64,000 nt of DNA from Syntrophomonas sp. DTU019 (lineage in GTDB: Bacteria; Bacillota; Syntrophomonadia; Syntrophomonadales; Syntrophomonadaceae), in NCBI GenBank assembly GCA_913757435.1, contig CAJYDM010000005.1, positions 124,001-188,000 on the forward strand, written 5' to 3'. The translations under genes were made by a program, and so were the position numbers. Of this stretch, positions 1-8,503 are shown piece by piece. Numbering within the stretch: position 1 is the stretch's first letter; the number at the start of each line of letters is the position of its first letter. The notes beneath the pieces are model-generated. The model was not told where the DNA came from, searched no databases, and worked only from the letters and a program-made list of their open reading frames with translations.

Positions 1-2528
1 TTACCATCACTGCCGAGGCCTGCAACGAATACTCGGCCGCAGGAGAGCAATTGCCCGCAGGCTTGCTGGATGATGCCTATCAGGCGATGAGAACACTGGA
101 ACAGAAGACCGGTAAAATATTCGGCAGCAGGGAAAACCCCCTCCTGGTTTCGGTGCGTTCCGGAGCGGCGGTATCGATGCCGGGCATGATGGACACCATC
201 CTTAACCTGGGCTTGAATGACCAAACCGTGCAGGGTTTGGCGGCATTGACCGGAGACATGCGCTTTGCCTATGATTGTTACCGACGCTTCATACAAATGT
301 TCAGCAACGTGGTTCTGGATGTCGAGCATCATCTGTTTGATAATATCGTGGACAAGTACAAGCGTAAACTGAGCCTGATATTCGACTATGAGATACCTGC
401 GGTTGAATTGCAGGGGATAATAAATGATTATAAAAACCTGATCAGGATGGAGAAGGGCTTTGATTTCCCTCAGGATGCCAATGAGCAATTGTCCCGGGCC
501 ATAGAAGCGGTATTTAAATCCTGGAACAACCAGCGTGCCATCATTTACCGCCGTCTCAACAAGATCCCTGATTCTCTGGGAACAGCTGTGAACATTCAGA
601 GCATGGCCTTCGGCAATATGGGTTTAGACTGCGGTACCGGGGTGGCTTTTACCCGCAATCCCTCCACCGGAGAACGCGAGCTGTACGGCGAATTCTTGGT
701 CAATGCCCAGGGTGAAGACGTAGTGGCTGGAATCCGCACCCCGACTCCCATCGCCAAGCTGAAAGACGAACTGCCTGCTGTATACGATCAGTTCGTGGAA
801 ACTTGCATGAAACTGGAGCGTCATTATCGCGATATGCAGGATATAGAATTCACCGTGGAAAAAGGCAAGCTGTATATGCTGCAGACCCGCAACGGCAAGC
901 GCACCGCCAAAGCCTCAGTGAAAATAGCAGTGGACATGGTCAACGAAGGCTTGATTTCCATTGAAGAAGCTTTGCTGCGGGTTGATGCCGAGCAGATTAA
1001 TCAGCTGCTGCACCGCCAGATCGACAGCAGTTATAAGGTTGAGCCGATTGCTACCGGCCTGCCAGCATCCCCTGGCGCTGCCAGTGGCAAGGTATTATTC
1101 GATGCCGACCAGGCTCAAAAACTCGGCGAAGCCGGTGAAAAAGTGGTCCTGGTTCGCAGTGAGACTACCCCCGATGACATCCATGGCATCATTTTTGCTC
1201 AGGGCATATTGACCTCACGCGGAGGCATGACCTCACATGCCGCAGTGGTGGCACGGGGTATGGGCAAACCGTGTGTATGCGGCTGCGAGGCTATTACAAT
1301 CAATACTGAGCAGGGCTGTTTTGCAGTGTCCAACTTAATGGTCAAAGAAGGGGATATAATCACCATCGACGGGGCTACCGGCAATGTTATGCTCGGTGAA
1401 GTACCCATGATCGAACCGACTCTTTCAGAGGAATTTGAAACCTTGTTAGGCTGGGCGGATGAGCATAAGAGGCTGGCAGTCCGGGCCAATGCGGACACCC
1501 CTGAAGATGCCGCCAGGGCTCGCCAGTTTGGGGCCGCCGGGATCGGCCTGTGCCGCACTGAGCATATGTTCATGGCCCAGGAGAGGCTGCCGGTAGTACA
1601 AGAGATGATTATGGCGGAGAGCCTGGCCGACCGTGAAAAGGCTTTACTCAAACTCCTGCCCTTCCAGCGCGAGGATTTCTATGGCATCTTAAAAGCCATG
1701 TCCCCATATCCCGTAACAGTTCGGCTCCTAGACCCGCCATTGCATGAATTTTTACCTGACCGCGAAGCTCTGCTGGTAGAGATCGTGGAGATGAAACATC
1801 AGGGCATAACTGACAGCCGGTTGCTGGACAAAGAGGATTTGCTGAAAAAGATACATAGCCTCTCAGAGGCCAATCCCATGCTGGGCCATCGCGGCTGCCG
1901 CCTGGGAATGACTTACCCGGAGATCTATCGTATGCAAGTAAGGGCAATATTTGAAGCCATGGTTTTGTTGAAAAATGAGAATATCCCCACCTGCGTGGAG
2001 ATCGAAATACCATTGGTAATCGATCAGGCCGAACTGGTAATACTGAAAGAAGAGATTGCTTCGGTGCATCGCCAGGTGTGCGCTGAGGCCGGTCTGGAAC
2101 TGGAATACATGTTGGGCACCATGCTGGAACTGCCCCGGGCTTGTGTGATGGCAGACGAACTGGCAATGGATGCGGAGTTCTTCTCCTTTGGCACCAATGA
2201 CCTTACTCAGACCACGCTGGGATTCAGCCGCGACGATGCTGAAGGCAAATTCATTCCGGTTTACCTGGAAAAAAAGATATTAAAAGATAATCCCTTTGCG
2301 GTTTTAGACCGAAAAGGGGTCGGAACATTGATGAGAATCGCAGTGGAGAAAGCCCGCAAGACCCGGCCTGATATTCTAATGGGCATTTGCGGAGAGCATG
2401 GCGGGGAGCCGAGTTCAGTGGAATTCTGCCATCTAATCGGACTGGATTATGTGAGTTGTTCCCCTTACCGCATTCCGGTAGCCAGATTGGCCGCCGCACA
2501 AGCCGCCATTAACAACAAGCCGGTGTAG
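1..2528 (+). CDS. ppdK: pyruvate, phosphate dikinase (5' end outside window)
   Basis: Interconverts pyruvate, ATP and phosphate with PEP, AMP and pyrophosphate in the cytoplasm. The reading frame is already open at base 3 (TITAEACNEY, part of the N-terminal nucleotide-binding domain), so about 40 N-terminal residues lie upstream of the window. The visible 841 residues match the usual length of about 880. The phosphohistidine swivelling motif GGMTSHAAVVARGMGKP sits near base 1220, and the C-terminal PEP/pyruvate barrel ends with the catalytic-cysteine motif GICGEHGGEP near base 2390. In syntrophic anaerobes this enzyme usually serves gluconeogenesis or pyrophosphate-linked glycolysis; that role is inference here. 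No regulator is visible. Confidence 0.97.
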   Translation, partial: TITAEACNEYSAAGEQLPAGLLDDAYQAMRTLEQKTGKIFGSRENPLLVSVRSGAAVSMPGMMDTILNLGLNDQTVQGLAALTGDMRFAYDCYRRFIQMFSNVVLDVEHHLFDNIVDKYKRKLSLIFDYEIPAVELQGIINDYKNLIRMEKGFDFPQDANEQLSRAIEAVFKSWNNQRAIIYRRLNKIPDSLGTAVNIQSMAFGNMGLDCGTGVAFTRNPSTGERELYGEFLVNAQGEDVVAGIRTPTPIAKLKDELPAVYDQFVETCMKLERHYRDMQDIEFTVEKGKLYMLQTRNGKRTAKASVKIAVDMVNEGLISIEEALLRVDAEQINQLLHRQIDSSYKVEPIATGLPASPGAASGKVLFDADQAQKLGEAGEKVVLVRSETTPDDIHGIIFAQGILTSRGGMTSHAAVVARGMGKPCVCGCEAITINTEQGCFAVSNLMVKEGDIITIDGATGNVMLGEVPMIEPTLSEEFETLLGWADEHKRLAVRANADTPEDAARARQFGAAGIGLCRTEHMFMAQERLPVVQEMIMAESLADREKALLKLLPFQREDFYGILKAMSPYPVTVRLLDPPLHEFLPDREALLVEIVEMKHQGITDSRLLDKEDLLKKIHSLSEANPMLGHRGCRLGMTYPEIYRMQVRAIFEAMVLLKNENIPTCVEIEIPLVIDQAELVILKEEIASVHRQVCAEAGLELEYMLGTMLELPRACVMADELAMDAEFFSFGTNDLTQTTLGFSRDDAEGKFIPVYLEKKILKDNPFAVLDRKGVGTLMRIAVEKARKTRPDILMGICGEHGGEPSSVEFCHLIGLDYVSCSPYRIPVARLAAAQAAINNKPV

Positions 2529-2673
2529 GGGGGACCGCAGACCTTGTGAAGACTGAACCATGCAACGGTGGCACAATACCAATCATTCATTATTCGTCCA
2601 TGTTATCCTTAACCTTGCGTAGCTTTGCTGTGCATCAACTGTTAACGCAATTTAATGACGGAGGAAATGATCT

Positions 2674-3012
2674 GTGAAGAAAGTAGTTATGTTTACTACC
2701 CAGACTTGACCCCATTGCAAGCCGGCCAAGGAGTTCCTTGCGCAGAACAAAATAAGCTTCGTCGAAAAGGATGTCAATACTGATCTAGAGGCCCAGGCGG
2801 AATTCACCCGGCGCGGTCTGCGCGGAGTACCCTCATTTCTGATAGGGGATGACGTAGTGGTCGGACTTGATAGGAACCGCATACTGCAACTGGTTGATCA
2901 CCGGGTGGTGGAGTGCTCGCAGTGTCATGCCAAACTCCGGGTTCCCACCGATCGCGGCCCAATCAAAGTGACCTGTCCCCAATGCAAGGATGTTTTTGAC
3001 TGGGCTCCTTGA
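2674..3012 (+). CDS. glutaredoxin-like selenoprotein with C-terminal zinc ribbon (in-frame TGA = Sec)
   Basis: A GTG start follows a good ribosome binding site (GGAGG at 2660-2664). The frame runs 112 codons if the TGA at 2707-2709 is read as selenocysteine. The protein begins MKKVVMFTTQT-U-PHC, so Sec is residue 12 and Cys is residue 15, exactly the CxxC of a glutaredoxin/NrdH fold. The fold continues with the cis-proline motif RGVPSFLIG (Pro53). Residues 81-104 add a zinc-ribbon pattern (Cys81, Cys84, Cys101, Cys104), which glutaredoxins normally lack. A short hairpin lies 22 nt past the UGA as a bacterial SECIS would. Likely role: cytoplasmic thiol/selenol redox exchange. Alternatives are a nonsense pseudogene or a sequence error, but the rest of the frame is intact and the TGA falls on the catalytic position. 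Confidence 0.8.
2727..2740 (+). promoter_or_regulatory. candidate bacterial SECIS hairpin
   Basis: CAAGG (2727-2731) pairs with CCTTG (2736-2740) around the tetraloop AGTT. The loop starts 22 nt after the UGA at 2707-2709 and has a G among its first two bases. Both fit the general rules for bacterial SECIS elements bound by SelB. A competing pairing GCAAG/CTTGC (2717-2721 with 2737-2741) is possible. Function is inferred from position and shape only. Confidence 0.5.
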
Positions 3013-3568
3013 TACGCGGCAGCGCAGTATGACTGTGGACCATTATGGAACTGTCGTACGATATCCTGACGCAATCTGGGGCCGGGCGCTGCCCGCCCGC
3101 GTATAGAATAACCCGCAATTTGGCGTAAGGGCAGGTTTCCATGCCTGCCCGTTTAATCTGAAAATGTGTACCGAGTCTGGTATCATATATAGGAAAATTC
3201 ATATGATAGGTTTTATAAGGTTGGCAGTCTTTGCAAAGCACTGGTCTGGGACGAGATAAAACGCACAGTTCAACTGTGAACACGGAAGGATAAAAGCCTG
3301 GGAGATATTAAATATTTTCCGGGCTTTTGTATTTTCAATTCAGGAGAGAAAAAAATATGGAATGGTGTCATTACTTATAGCTGGAATTGTAAAATCGTTT
3401 GGGCTGTGAGCCTGAAGTTGTCTGAGCCACGCCCTGCCAGATTCAGGTCATCGGGTGACAAGCAGAGAAACCGCCTCTGTCGCACGGTGTCGCATTGATT
3501 AAAGGATTAGCCTGGGTGGTTGTAGTAATAGTAAAGACAGGGTATGGAGAGATTTAAACAGGAGGTGG
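3013..3568. other. intergenic region of about 550 bp
   Basis: No convincing gene on either strand. It holds a GGGCAGG/CCTGCCC hairpin (3129-3150) and a good rightward terminator at 3292-3330. The stretch 3150-3290 between them could be a short transcript, but I recognise no RNA family. Confidence 0.4.
3292..3335 (+). terminator. rho-independent terminator
   Basis: A stem of about 12 pairs formed by AAAGCCTGGGA and TTTTCCGGGCTTT, an A/T-rich loop and a T-rich tail. It lies downstream of the selenoprotein gene and upstream of dgt. Confidence 0.7.
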
Positions 3569-3571
3569 ATG

Positions 3572-4648
3572 GTGTTGATACGTCAGGAAATAGAAGCGCG
3601 GGAAAGAGACTGGTTGGGGTCACATGCTACACTGGCGGTTAATTCGCAGGGGCGGATGCGAAGTGAAGCTCCTGATCCGATTCGAACCTGTTTCATGGTG
3701 GATCGCGACCGGGTAGTCCATTCTAAGTCGTTTCGCCGCCTCAAACATAAGACCCAGGTGTTCATTGCACCTCGGGGAGATCACTACCGCAGCCGTCTGA
3801 CCCATACCCTGGAAGTCAACCAGATCGCCAAAACCATTGGAGCGGGATTAAACCTCAATGTGGATTTGATCGAGGCTACAGCACTGGCCCACGATGTGGG
3901 ACATACCCCATTCGCCCACGCCGGGGAAGAAATCCTTGACCAGCTGCTGCCCGGAGGATTCCGCCACAACGAGAACAGCATCCGTGTTTTGACCAGGGTG
4001 GAACAACACCGTCTGGGACCGGGATTAAACCTGTCCGCTGAGGTCTTAGACGGGGTTTTGCATCACAGTGGTTATGGCACGCAGGGACACCTGGCCCAGA
4101 CTGCAGAGGGACGGGTCATACGCCTTAGCGATAAAATCGCTTATGTACAGCACGATATTGATGATAGCATTCGCGGTGGGTTGCTGCGCCTGGAGGAACT
4201 GCCGAGGCAGTATATCGATGTCTTAGGGGAGAGCCACAGCCAGCGCATCGCCACGCTGGTTATCGACACCATAGAATACAGCCGCAGCAAACTAAAGGCC
4301 GGAGAGGTGCCGGCAATTGAGCCTTCGCCGCCGGTTGAAGCCGCACTTAAAGGCTTAAGAGAATTTATGTTTGAGGCCATTTATAACGGTCCGGTCTGCC
4401 AGGCGGAGCGCAGACGGGCCAGCTTTGTGATCGAGCACCTATTCAATTATTTTCGGAAAAACCCCCAACGCATGACTCCATTGTATTTGGAAATTGCCGA
4501 ACAGGAAGGATTGGAAAGGGCGGTTGCGGACTACATCGCCGGTATGAGCGACGAGTATTGCATCGGCATTTTCGAAAACGTTTATATCCCCCAATCCCTG
4601 GTGCCGGAACAGTTTCCAATAATACACCGAGATGAGGTTGACAAATAG
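3572..4648 (+). CDS. dgt: deoxyguanosinetriphosphate triphosphohydrolase-like protein
   Basis: HD-domain phosphohydrolase expected to cleave dNTPs to deoxynucleoside plus triphosphate in the cytoplasm. The N-terminus has the family block FRRLKHKTQVF, then the metal-binding HD motif ALAHDVGHTPFAHAGE near residue 110. The length of about 358 residues fits the short Gram-positive class. AGGAGG at 3560-3565 lies only 3 nt before an ATG at 3569, so the GTG at 3572 (6 nt) or TTG at 3575 (9 nt) is the more natural start. It is the first gene of the dgt-dnaG-rpoD block, an arrangement common in Clostridia. Confidence 0.93.
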   Translation: MLIRQEIEARERDWLGSHATLAVNSQGRMRSEAPDPIRTCFMVDRDRVVHSKSFRRLKHKTQVFIAPRGDHYRSRLTHTLEVNQIAKTIGAGLNLNVDLIEATALAHDVGHTPFAHAGEEILDQLLPGGFRHNENSIRVLTRVEQHRLGPGLNLSAEVLDGVLHHSGYGTQGHLAQTAEGRVIRLSDKIAYVQHDIDDSIRGGLLRLEELPRQYIDVLGESHSQRIATLVIDTIEYSRSKLKAGEVPAIEPSPPVEAALKGLREFMFEAIYNGPVCQAERRRASFVIEHLFNYFRKNPQRMTPLYLEIAEQEGLERAVADYIAGMSDEYCIGIFENVYIPQSLVPEQFPIIHRDEVDK

Positions 4649-4713
4649 TCTGGGTCAAATTTCGCTAAAATCAGGCAGGATTTTGCAAGTTGAAAGAGAA
4701 TAAAGGTGAAACT

Positions 4714-6498
4714 ATGGGTGCTTATTATGATGATAATACACTGGCGGAGATAAACCACCGCGTGGATATATTAGATGTGGTCGCAGACACTGTGAAATTA
4801 ACCCGCAAAGGCGATCGCTACTGGGGGCTGTGCCCGTTCCATGCTGAGAAAACTCCATCCTTCAGTGTGACCCCGGGAAAAAACATGTTTTATTGCTTCG
4901 GCTGCCACGCCGGCGGTAATTTGTTTACATATATTATGAAACGGGATGGTATGGATTTTCCTGAAGCAGTGCAAATGCTGGCCAGCCGCGCCGGTATCCA
5001 ACTCCACCACACTCAGGTCAACAAAGCAGTTGACCGGTTTAGGAGAGTGGTAGAGGTGAATAAGGCGGCTGCATCCTGGTTTCAAGGCATCCTGGAAGAA
5101 GATCCTGCTGCGACTAAAGCACGGCAATATTTAGCCAAACGGCATCTGAAAGAAGACACCATCAAACGTTTTCAGCTTGGCTATTCCCCCAATGAATGGA
5201 ACCGGATCTCCAATTATTTGTTGGGAAAAGGTTTTGATCTGGAATGGGTGAAAGAATCCGGGTTGATTAAACGCAGTAAGAATGGAGATGCTTATTATGA
5301 TCTATTCAGGGATCGAGTGATTTTCCCGATATTTGATTATCAGGGCAGCATCGTGGGTTTCGGGGGCCGCACGGTGGAGGAAGCCTTGCCCAAATATCTC
5401 AATACCCCGGAAACCGAGGTTTATGTTAAACGAAACCACTTATTTGGGCTGTACCAGGCTCGCGAAACCATACGCAAGAGCAATCAGGCCATCCTGGTGG
5501 AAGGCTACATGGATTGCTTGAAGCTGCACCAGCATGACATACAGAATGCGGTGGCATCATTAGGCACCGCTTTAACCAGGGAGCAAGCCTTGCTCTTAAG
5601 GCGCTATAGCGAAAACATACTGGTCTTATACGATGGAGATGAAGCCGGTCAGAGAGAAACCTTGCGAGCTGTGGAAATCTTGGCCGAACAGGGCTTGAAT
5701 GTGGAAGTCCTGACCCTGCCAGGGGGCCTTGATCCTGACGACTATCTGGATCAATACGGAAAAGAGGAATTCCTACAATATATCCAGAATAATAGAGTGA
5801 GTTATATAGAATTCAAGGTGAAAAGATCAATAGCTGCTGAAAATTCCCTGAATTTGCAAGCTAAAATCAGAGTGATCAATGCAGTCAAACCGGATATTGG
5901 ACGATTGGAAAGTACCATTTTGCGTGATAATTATGTGAAGATGCTTTCCAGATTATTAAAGATTGAAGAAAACTTGATATTGAAAGAGATTGAGAGCAAT
6001 ATCGGGCAGAGAATGCAGCATCCCAAGAATAAAAGTCCAGTTAACAGGGATAATATACAGTACGGTAATTATAGTATGGAAGAGAAAATACTGGCAAACA
6101 TGCTGCAAAATTCGGATATTGCGGATACCATAGCATCACAGATCGGAGTTCAATGCTTTACTTCCAGGCATTACAACCGCCTGGCTGCAATATGCTATGA
6201 AATGGGTGGCGATTTGCAGGCTAATCCTGTAGCTTGGCAGCAGGCTGTCCAGAAAGAAGGATTAGAAGCATTGTTGGCCAGACTGGAAAGCAGATGGCAT
6301 GAAGGAATTCGCATAAATGATGCCGAATTATGGTATTTTATCCGCAGTGTACAGCGGGGGCGTCAAAAGGCCAAATGGAGGAAATTGCATCAACGGTTGG
6401 ATCAACTTCGCAATGACGGAGGGTTTCATTCTGTTCTGCGTTTAATATTAGATCTTGATACATTCCTACACCAGACCCGGGAAGGGGGGATACAATGA
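4714..6498 (+). CDS. dnaG: DNA primase
   Basis: Synthesises RNA primers for replication. The CHC2 zinc finger is complete (Cys40, His43, Cys61, Cys64; [11 protein letters not shown] then [11 protein letters not shown]). It is followed by the primase core and a Toprim domain with ILVEGYMD and [11 protein letters not shown]. The C-terminal part would bind DnaB helicase. I place the start at the ATG at 4714 (AAAGGTG ribosome binding site); a TTG at 4690 would add only eight residues of non-family sequence. Its last codon overlaps the rpoD start (ATGA), indicating translational coupling. Confidence 0.97.
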   Translation: MGAYYDDNTLAEINHRVDILDVVADTVKLTRKGDRYWGLCPFHAEKTPSFSVTPGKNMFYCFGCHAGGNLFTYIMKRDGMDFPEAVQMLASRAGIQLHHTQVNKAVDRFRRVVEVNKAAASWFQGILEEDPAATKARQYLAKRHLKEDTIKRFQLGYSPNEWNRISNYLLGKGFDLEWVKESGLIKRSKNGDAYYDLFRDRVIFPIFDYQGSIVGFGGRTVEEALPKYLNTPETEVYVKRNHLFGLYQARETIRKSNQAILVEGYMDCLKLHQHDIQNAVASLGTALTREQALLLRRYSENILVLYDGDEAGQRETLRAVEILAEQGLNVEVLTLPGGLDPDDYLDQYGKEEFLQYIQNNRVSYIEFKVKRSIAAENSLNLQAKIRVINAVKPDIGRLESTILRDNYVKMLSRLLKIEENLILKEIESNIGQRMQHPKNKSPVNRDNIQYGNYSMEEKILANMLQNSDIADTIASQIGVQCFTSRHYNRLAAICYEMGGDLQANPVAWQQAVQKEGLEALLARLESRWHEGIRINDAELWYFIRSVQRGRQKAKWRKLHQRLDQLRNDGGFHSVLRLILDLDTFLHQTREGGIQ

Positions 6499-7577
6499 AA
6501 ATGGACAGAAAATTAGCAGAAGCGGTTGGTGTTCTGGCCGAAAAAGGGAAAAAGAAAAAGAATCTAACCTATGATGAAATCATCGACGACTTGCAGGGCT
6601 TTAACCTGGAGTCTGACAGTATGGATGACATCCTAGAACACCTCCAATCTCTGGGTATTGGTGTGGGAACCGACTCGGAGCTGGAAGGCGAAGAAGAACT
6701 GGAAGGCGAGAGCCTGGAAACCGAAGAAATCACAGTGCCTGACGGTATTGAGATAGATGACCCGGTGCGTATGTACCTCAAGGAAATCGGCCGCGTGAGG
6801 CTGTTGTTGGCGGAAGAGGAAATCGACCTGGCCCAACGTATTGAGGCCAGCGATGAAGATGCCAAGCGGCAGTTGGTAGAAGCTAACCTCAGGCTGGTAG
6901 TTAGTATCGCCAAGCGCTACGTAGGCCGGGGCATGCTTTTCCTGGATCTTATTCAGGAAGGCAACCTGGGATTGATGAAAGCGGTTGAGAAATTTGACTA
7001 CCGCAAAGGCTATAAATTCAGTACTTATGCTACCTGGTGGATCAGGCAGGCCATAACCAGGGCCATCGCTGACCAGGCTCGTACCATAAGGATCCCGGTA
7101 CACATGGTGGAAACCATAAACAAACTCTCCCGGGTGCAACGCAACCTGTTGCAGACCCTGGGCCGGGAACCCACCCCGCTGGAAGTGGCGGATGAGATGG
7201 ATATTCCGGTAGATCGGGTGATCGAAATCATGAAAGTCGCCCAGGAACCGGTTTCATTGGAAACGCCCATAGGAGAAGAAGATGATAGTCATCTGGGTGA
7301 TTTTATCACTGATGAAGACGCTGAATCCCCAGAAGAATCAGCCTCCTTCGTACTGTTGCGCGAGCACCTGGACGGCATTTTAAATACTCTTACCGACCGT
7401 GAAGAAAAGGTGTTGCGACTTCGTTTCGGCCTGGATGACGGGCGCCCCCGTACACTGGAAGAGGTTGGGCAGGAATTCGGGGTAACCCGTGAACGCATCC
7501 GGCAGATCGAAGCCAAGGCTTTGCGTAAGCTCAGACATCCGTCGCGCAGCAAAAAGCTGAAAGACTACATCGAATAG
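6495..7577 (+). CDS. rpoD: RNA polymerase primary sigma factor (sigma-70/SigA)
   Basis: Housekeeping sigma factor, 360 residues, typical of Firmicutes. An acidic N-terminal region 1.1 (residues 1-80) is followed by region 1.2 ([12 protein letters not shown]), region 2 ([20 protein letters not shown], then [17 protein letters not shown]), region 3, and region 4 with a helix-turn-helix ending [18 protein letters not shown]. The start ATG overlaps the dnaG stop. Together with dgt and dnaG it forms a macromolecular synthesis operon. No hairpin follows; the tRNA-Asn promoter lies directly downstream. Confidence 0.98.
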   Translation: MKMDRKLAEAVGVLAEKGKKKKNLTYDEIIDDLQGFNLESDSMDDILEHLQSLGIGVGTDSELEGEEELEGESLETEEITVPDGIEIDDPVRMYLKEIGRVRLLLAEEEIDLAQRIEASDEDAKRQLVEANLRLVVSIAKRYVGRGMLFLDLIQEGNLGLMKAVEKFDYRKGYKFSTYATWWIRQAITRAIADQARTIRIPVHMVETINKLSRVQRNLLQTLGREPTPLEVADEMDIPVDRVIEIMKVAQEPVSLETPIGEEDDSHLGDFITDEDAESPEESASFVLLREHLDGILNTLTDREEKVLRLRFGLDDGRPRTLEEVGQEFGVTRERIRQIEAKALRKLRHPSRSKKLKDYIE

Positions 7578-7591
7578 ATCTTGTCTTTCGG

Positions 7592-7620
7592 TTGACAACT
7601 GCCTTGCAGCAATATATAAT
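7592..7620 (+). promoter_or_regulatory. sigma-A promoter of tRNA-Asn
   Basis: TTGACA (7592-7597), a 17-nt spacer and TATAAT (7615-7620) make a perfect consensus promoter 17 nt upstream of the mature tRNA-Asn 5' end. Confidence 0.85.
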
Positions 7621-7637
7621 AATTCCTGTTGGGATGG

Positions 7638-7712
7638 TCCTCGATAGCTCAACGGTAGAGCATCCGGCTGTTAACCGGAGGGTTGTAGGTTCGAATCCTA
7701 CTCGGGGAGCCA
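7638..7712 (+). tRNA. tRNA-Asn (GTT)
   Basis: Complete cloverleaf: acceptor TCCTCGA pairs with TCGGGGA, anticodon GTT at 7670-7672, TTCGAAT in the T loop and encoded CCA. Length is 75 nt. Confidence 0.97.
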
Positions 7713-7723
7713 AAGAATACTAC

Positions 7724-7754
7724 AGGCGGCTACCAAAAAGGGAACCGCCTTTTG
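7724..7754 (+). terminator. terminator after tRNA-Asn
   Basis: AGGCGG pairs with CCGCCT and is followed by TTTTG, shortly after the tRNA-Asn CCA end. Confidence 0.6.
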
Positions 7755-7814
7755 TATGCCCTTGACGGTTTAAGGGAAAGCTTAAAAATCGGCACCAGAA
7801 TACGATTATTTTCC

Positions 7815-7843
7815 TTGACCTTTGATAGGATATTTTATATACT
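7815..7843 (+). promoter_or_regulatory. sigma-A promoter of tRNA-Met
   Basis: TTGACC (7815-7820), a 17-nt spacer and TATACT (7838-7843) lie 25 nt upstream of tRNA-Met. Confidence 0.8.
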
Positions 7844-7868
7844 AACTCTTGCGGGGTTGCCGCACCAC

Positions 7869-7944
7869 GGGCCTATAGCTCAGTTGGTAGAGCTACCGGC
7901 TCATAACCGGTTGGTCCCAGGTTCGAGTCCTGGTAGGCCCACCA
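7869..7944 (+). tRNA. tRNA-Met (CAT), elongator type
   Basis: Cloverleaf with acceptor GGGCCTA/TAGGCCC, anticodon CAT at 7902-7904 and encoded CCA, 76 nt. The first acceptor pair is G-C, so it is not the initiator. A CAT anticodon could also belong to a lysidine-modified tRNA-Ile; the anticodon arm does not fully decide this, but the acceptor stem resembles clostridial elongator tRNA-Met. Confidence 0.88.
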
Positions 7945-8053
7945 TATTCAGTAATCAGAGATCAGAGGGCGGAAGTCGGATTTATTTCAACCATCACCGC
8001 AACAAACAGGTAATTTTTTTGCTATCCGACATCCGTCGTCCGACATCTGCTAA

Positions 8054-8128
8054 GGCCCCTTGGTCAAGCGGTTAAGACACCGGCCTTTCACGCCGGTAAC
8101 AGGGGTTCGAGTCCCCTAGGGGTCACCA
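8054..8128 (+). tRNA. tRNA-Glu (TTC)
   Basis: Acceptor GGCCCCT/AGGGGTC, anticodon TTC at 8087-8089 and encoded CCA, 75 nt. The next tRNA starts at the following base. Confidence 0.96.
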
Positions 8129-8204
8129 GGGCGATTAGCTCAGTTGGGAGAGCACCTGCCTTACAAGCAGGGGGTCGGCAGTTCGAGCCTGTCATCGCCC
8201 ACCA
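8129..8204 (+). tRNA. tRNA-Val (TAC)
   Basis: Acceptor GGGCGAT/ATCGCCC, anticodon TAC at 8162-8164 and encoded CCA, 76 nt. It directly abuts tRNA-Glu with no spacer, so both must come from one precursor. Confidence 0.96.
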
Positions 8205-8215
8205 TAGAGAGCTAG

Positions 8216-8247
8216 AAGAGCTGCGAGTATTCGCAGTTCTTTTTTTT
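8216..8247 (+). terminator. terminator after the tRNA cluster
   Basis: An 11-pair stem (AAGAGCTGCGA with TCGCAGTTCTT), a GTAT loop and a run of T. Confidence 0.9.
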
Positions 8248-8503
8248 GTCCGCCCATCTGTATTCTGGACTGTGCCACCCAATATGTATAGAATTGATTC
8301 AAGCCACTAGTGAAGCCCATGGGAGATATTTTAAGTTAATGCCAGGCGTGATATGGGATAATGGATGTAGATACCTGGCTGGCTAATATCACCCTGGCTT
8401 CTGGTTATGATCAAACCCGGGCTTTTATCACAGAATAAAGGCAGAGCCTGCCCGAGCGTCTAGGTAAGAGCTGACACCGCCAATATATTCACAAGGAGTA
8501 AAG

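Noticed and set aside
1199-2166. Long leftward frames inside ppdK
   Set aside because: Shadows of a well-conserved gene; no independent start signals or motifs.
2674-2709. Reading the TGA at 2707 as a true stop, giving an 11-residue peptide or pseudogene
   Set aside because: The frame past the TGA encodes a complete glutaredoxin fold and zinc ribbon with no other defect, and the TGA falls on the catalytic position.
3013-3568. 6S, SRP, tmRNA or RNase P RNA in the gap before dgt
   Set aside because: None of the conserved cores of these RNAs is recognisable.
7531-7713. 60-codon leftward frame
   Set aside because: Antisense to the rpoD end and tRNA-Asn; the peptide is a typical tRNA translation artefact.
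7869-7944. Initiator tRNA-Met
   Set aside because: First acceptor pair is G-C and the anticodon stem lacks the three G-C pairs of initiators.
7752-8075. 107-codon rightward frame
   Set aside because: It runs through tRNA-Met and its promoter.
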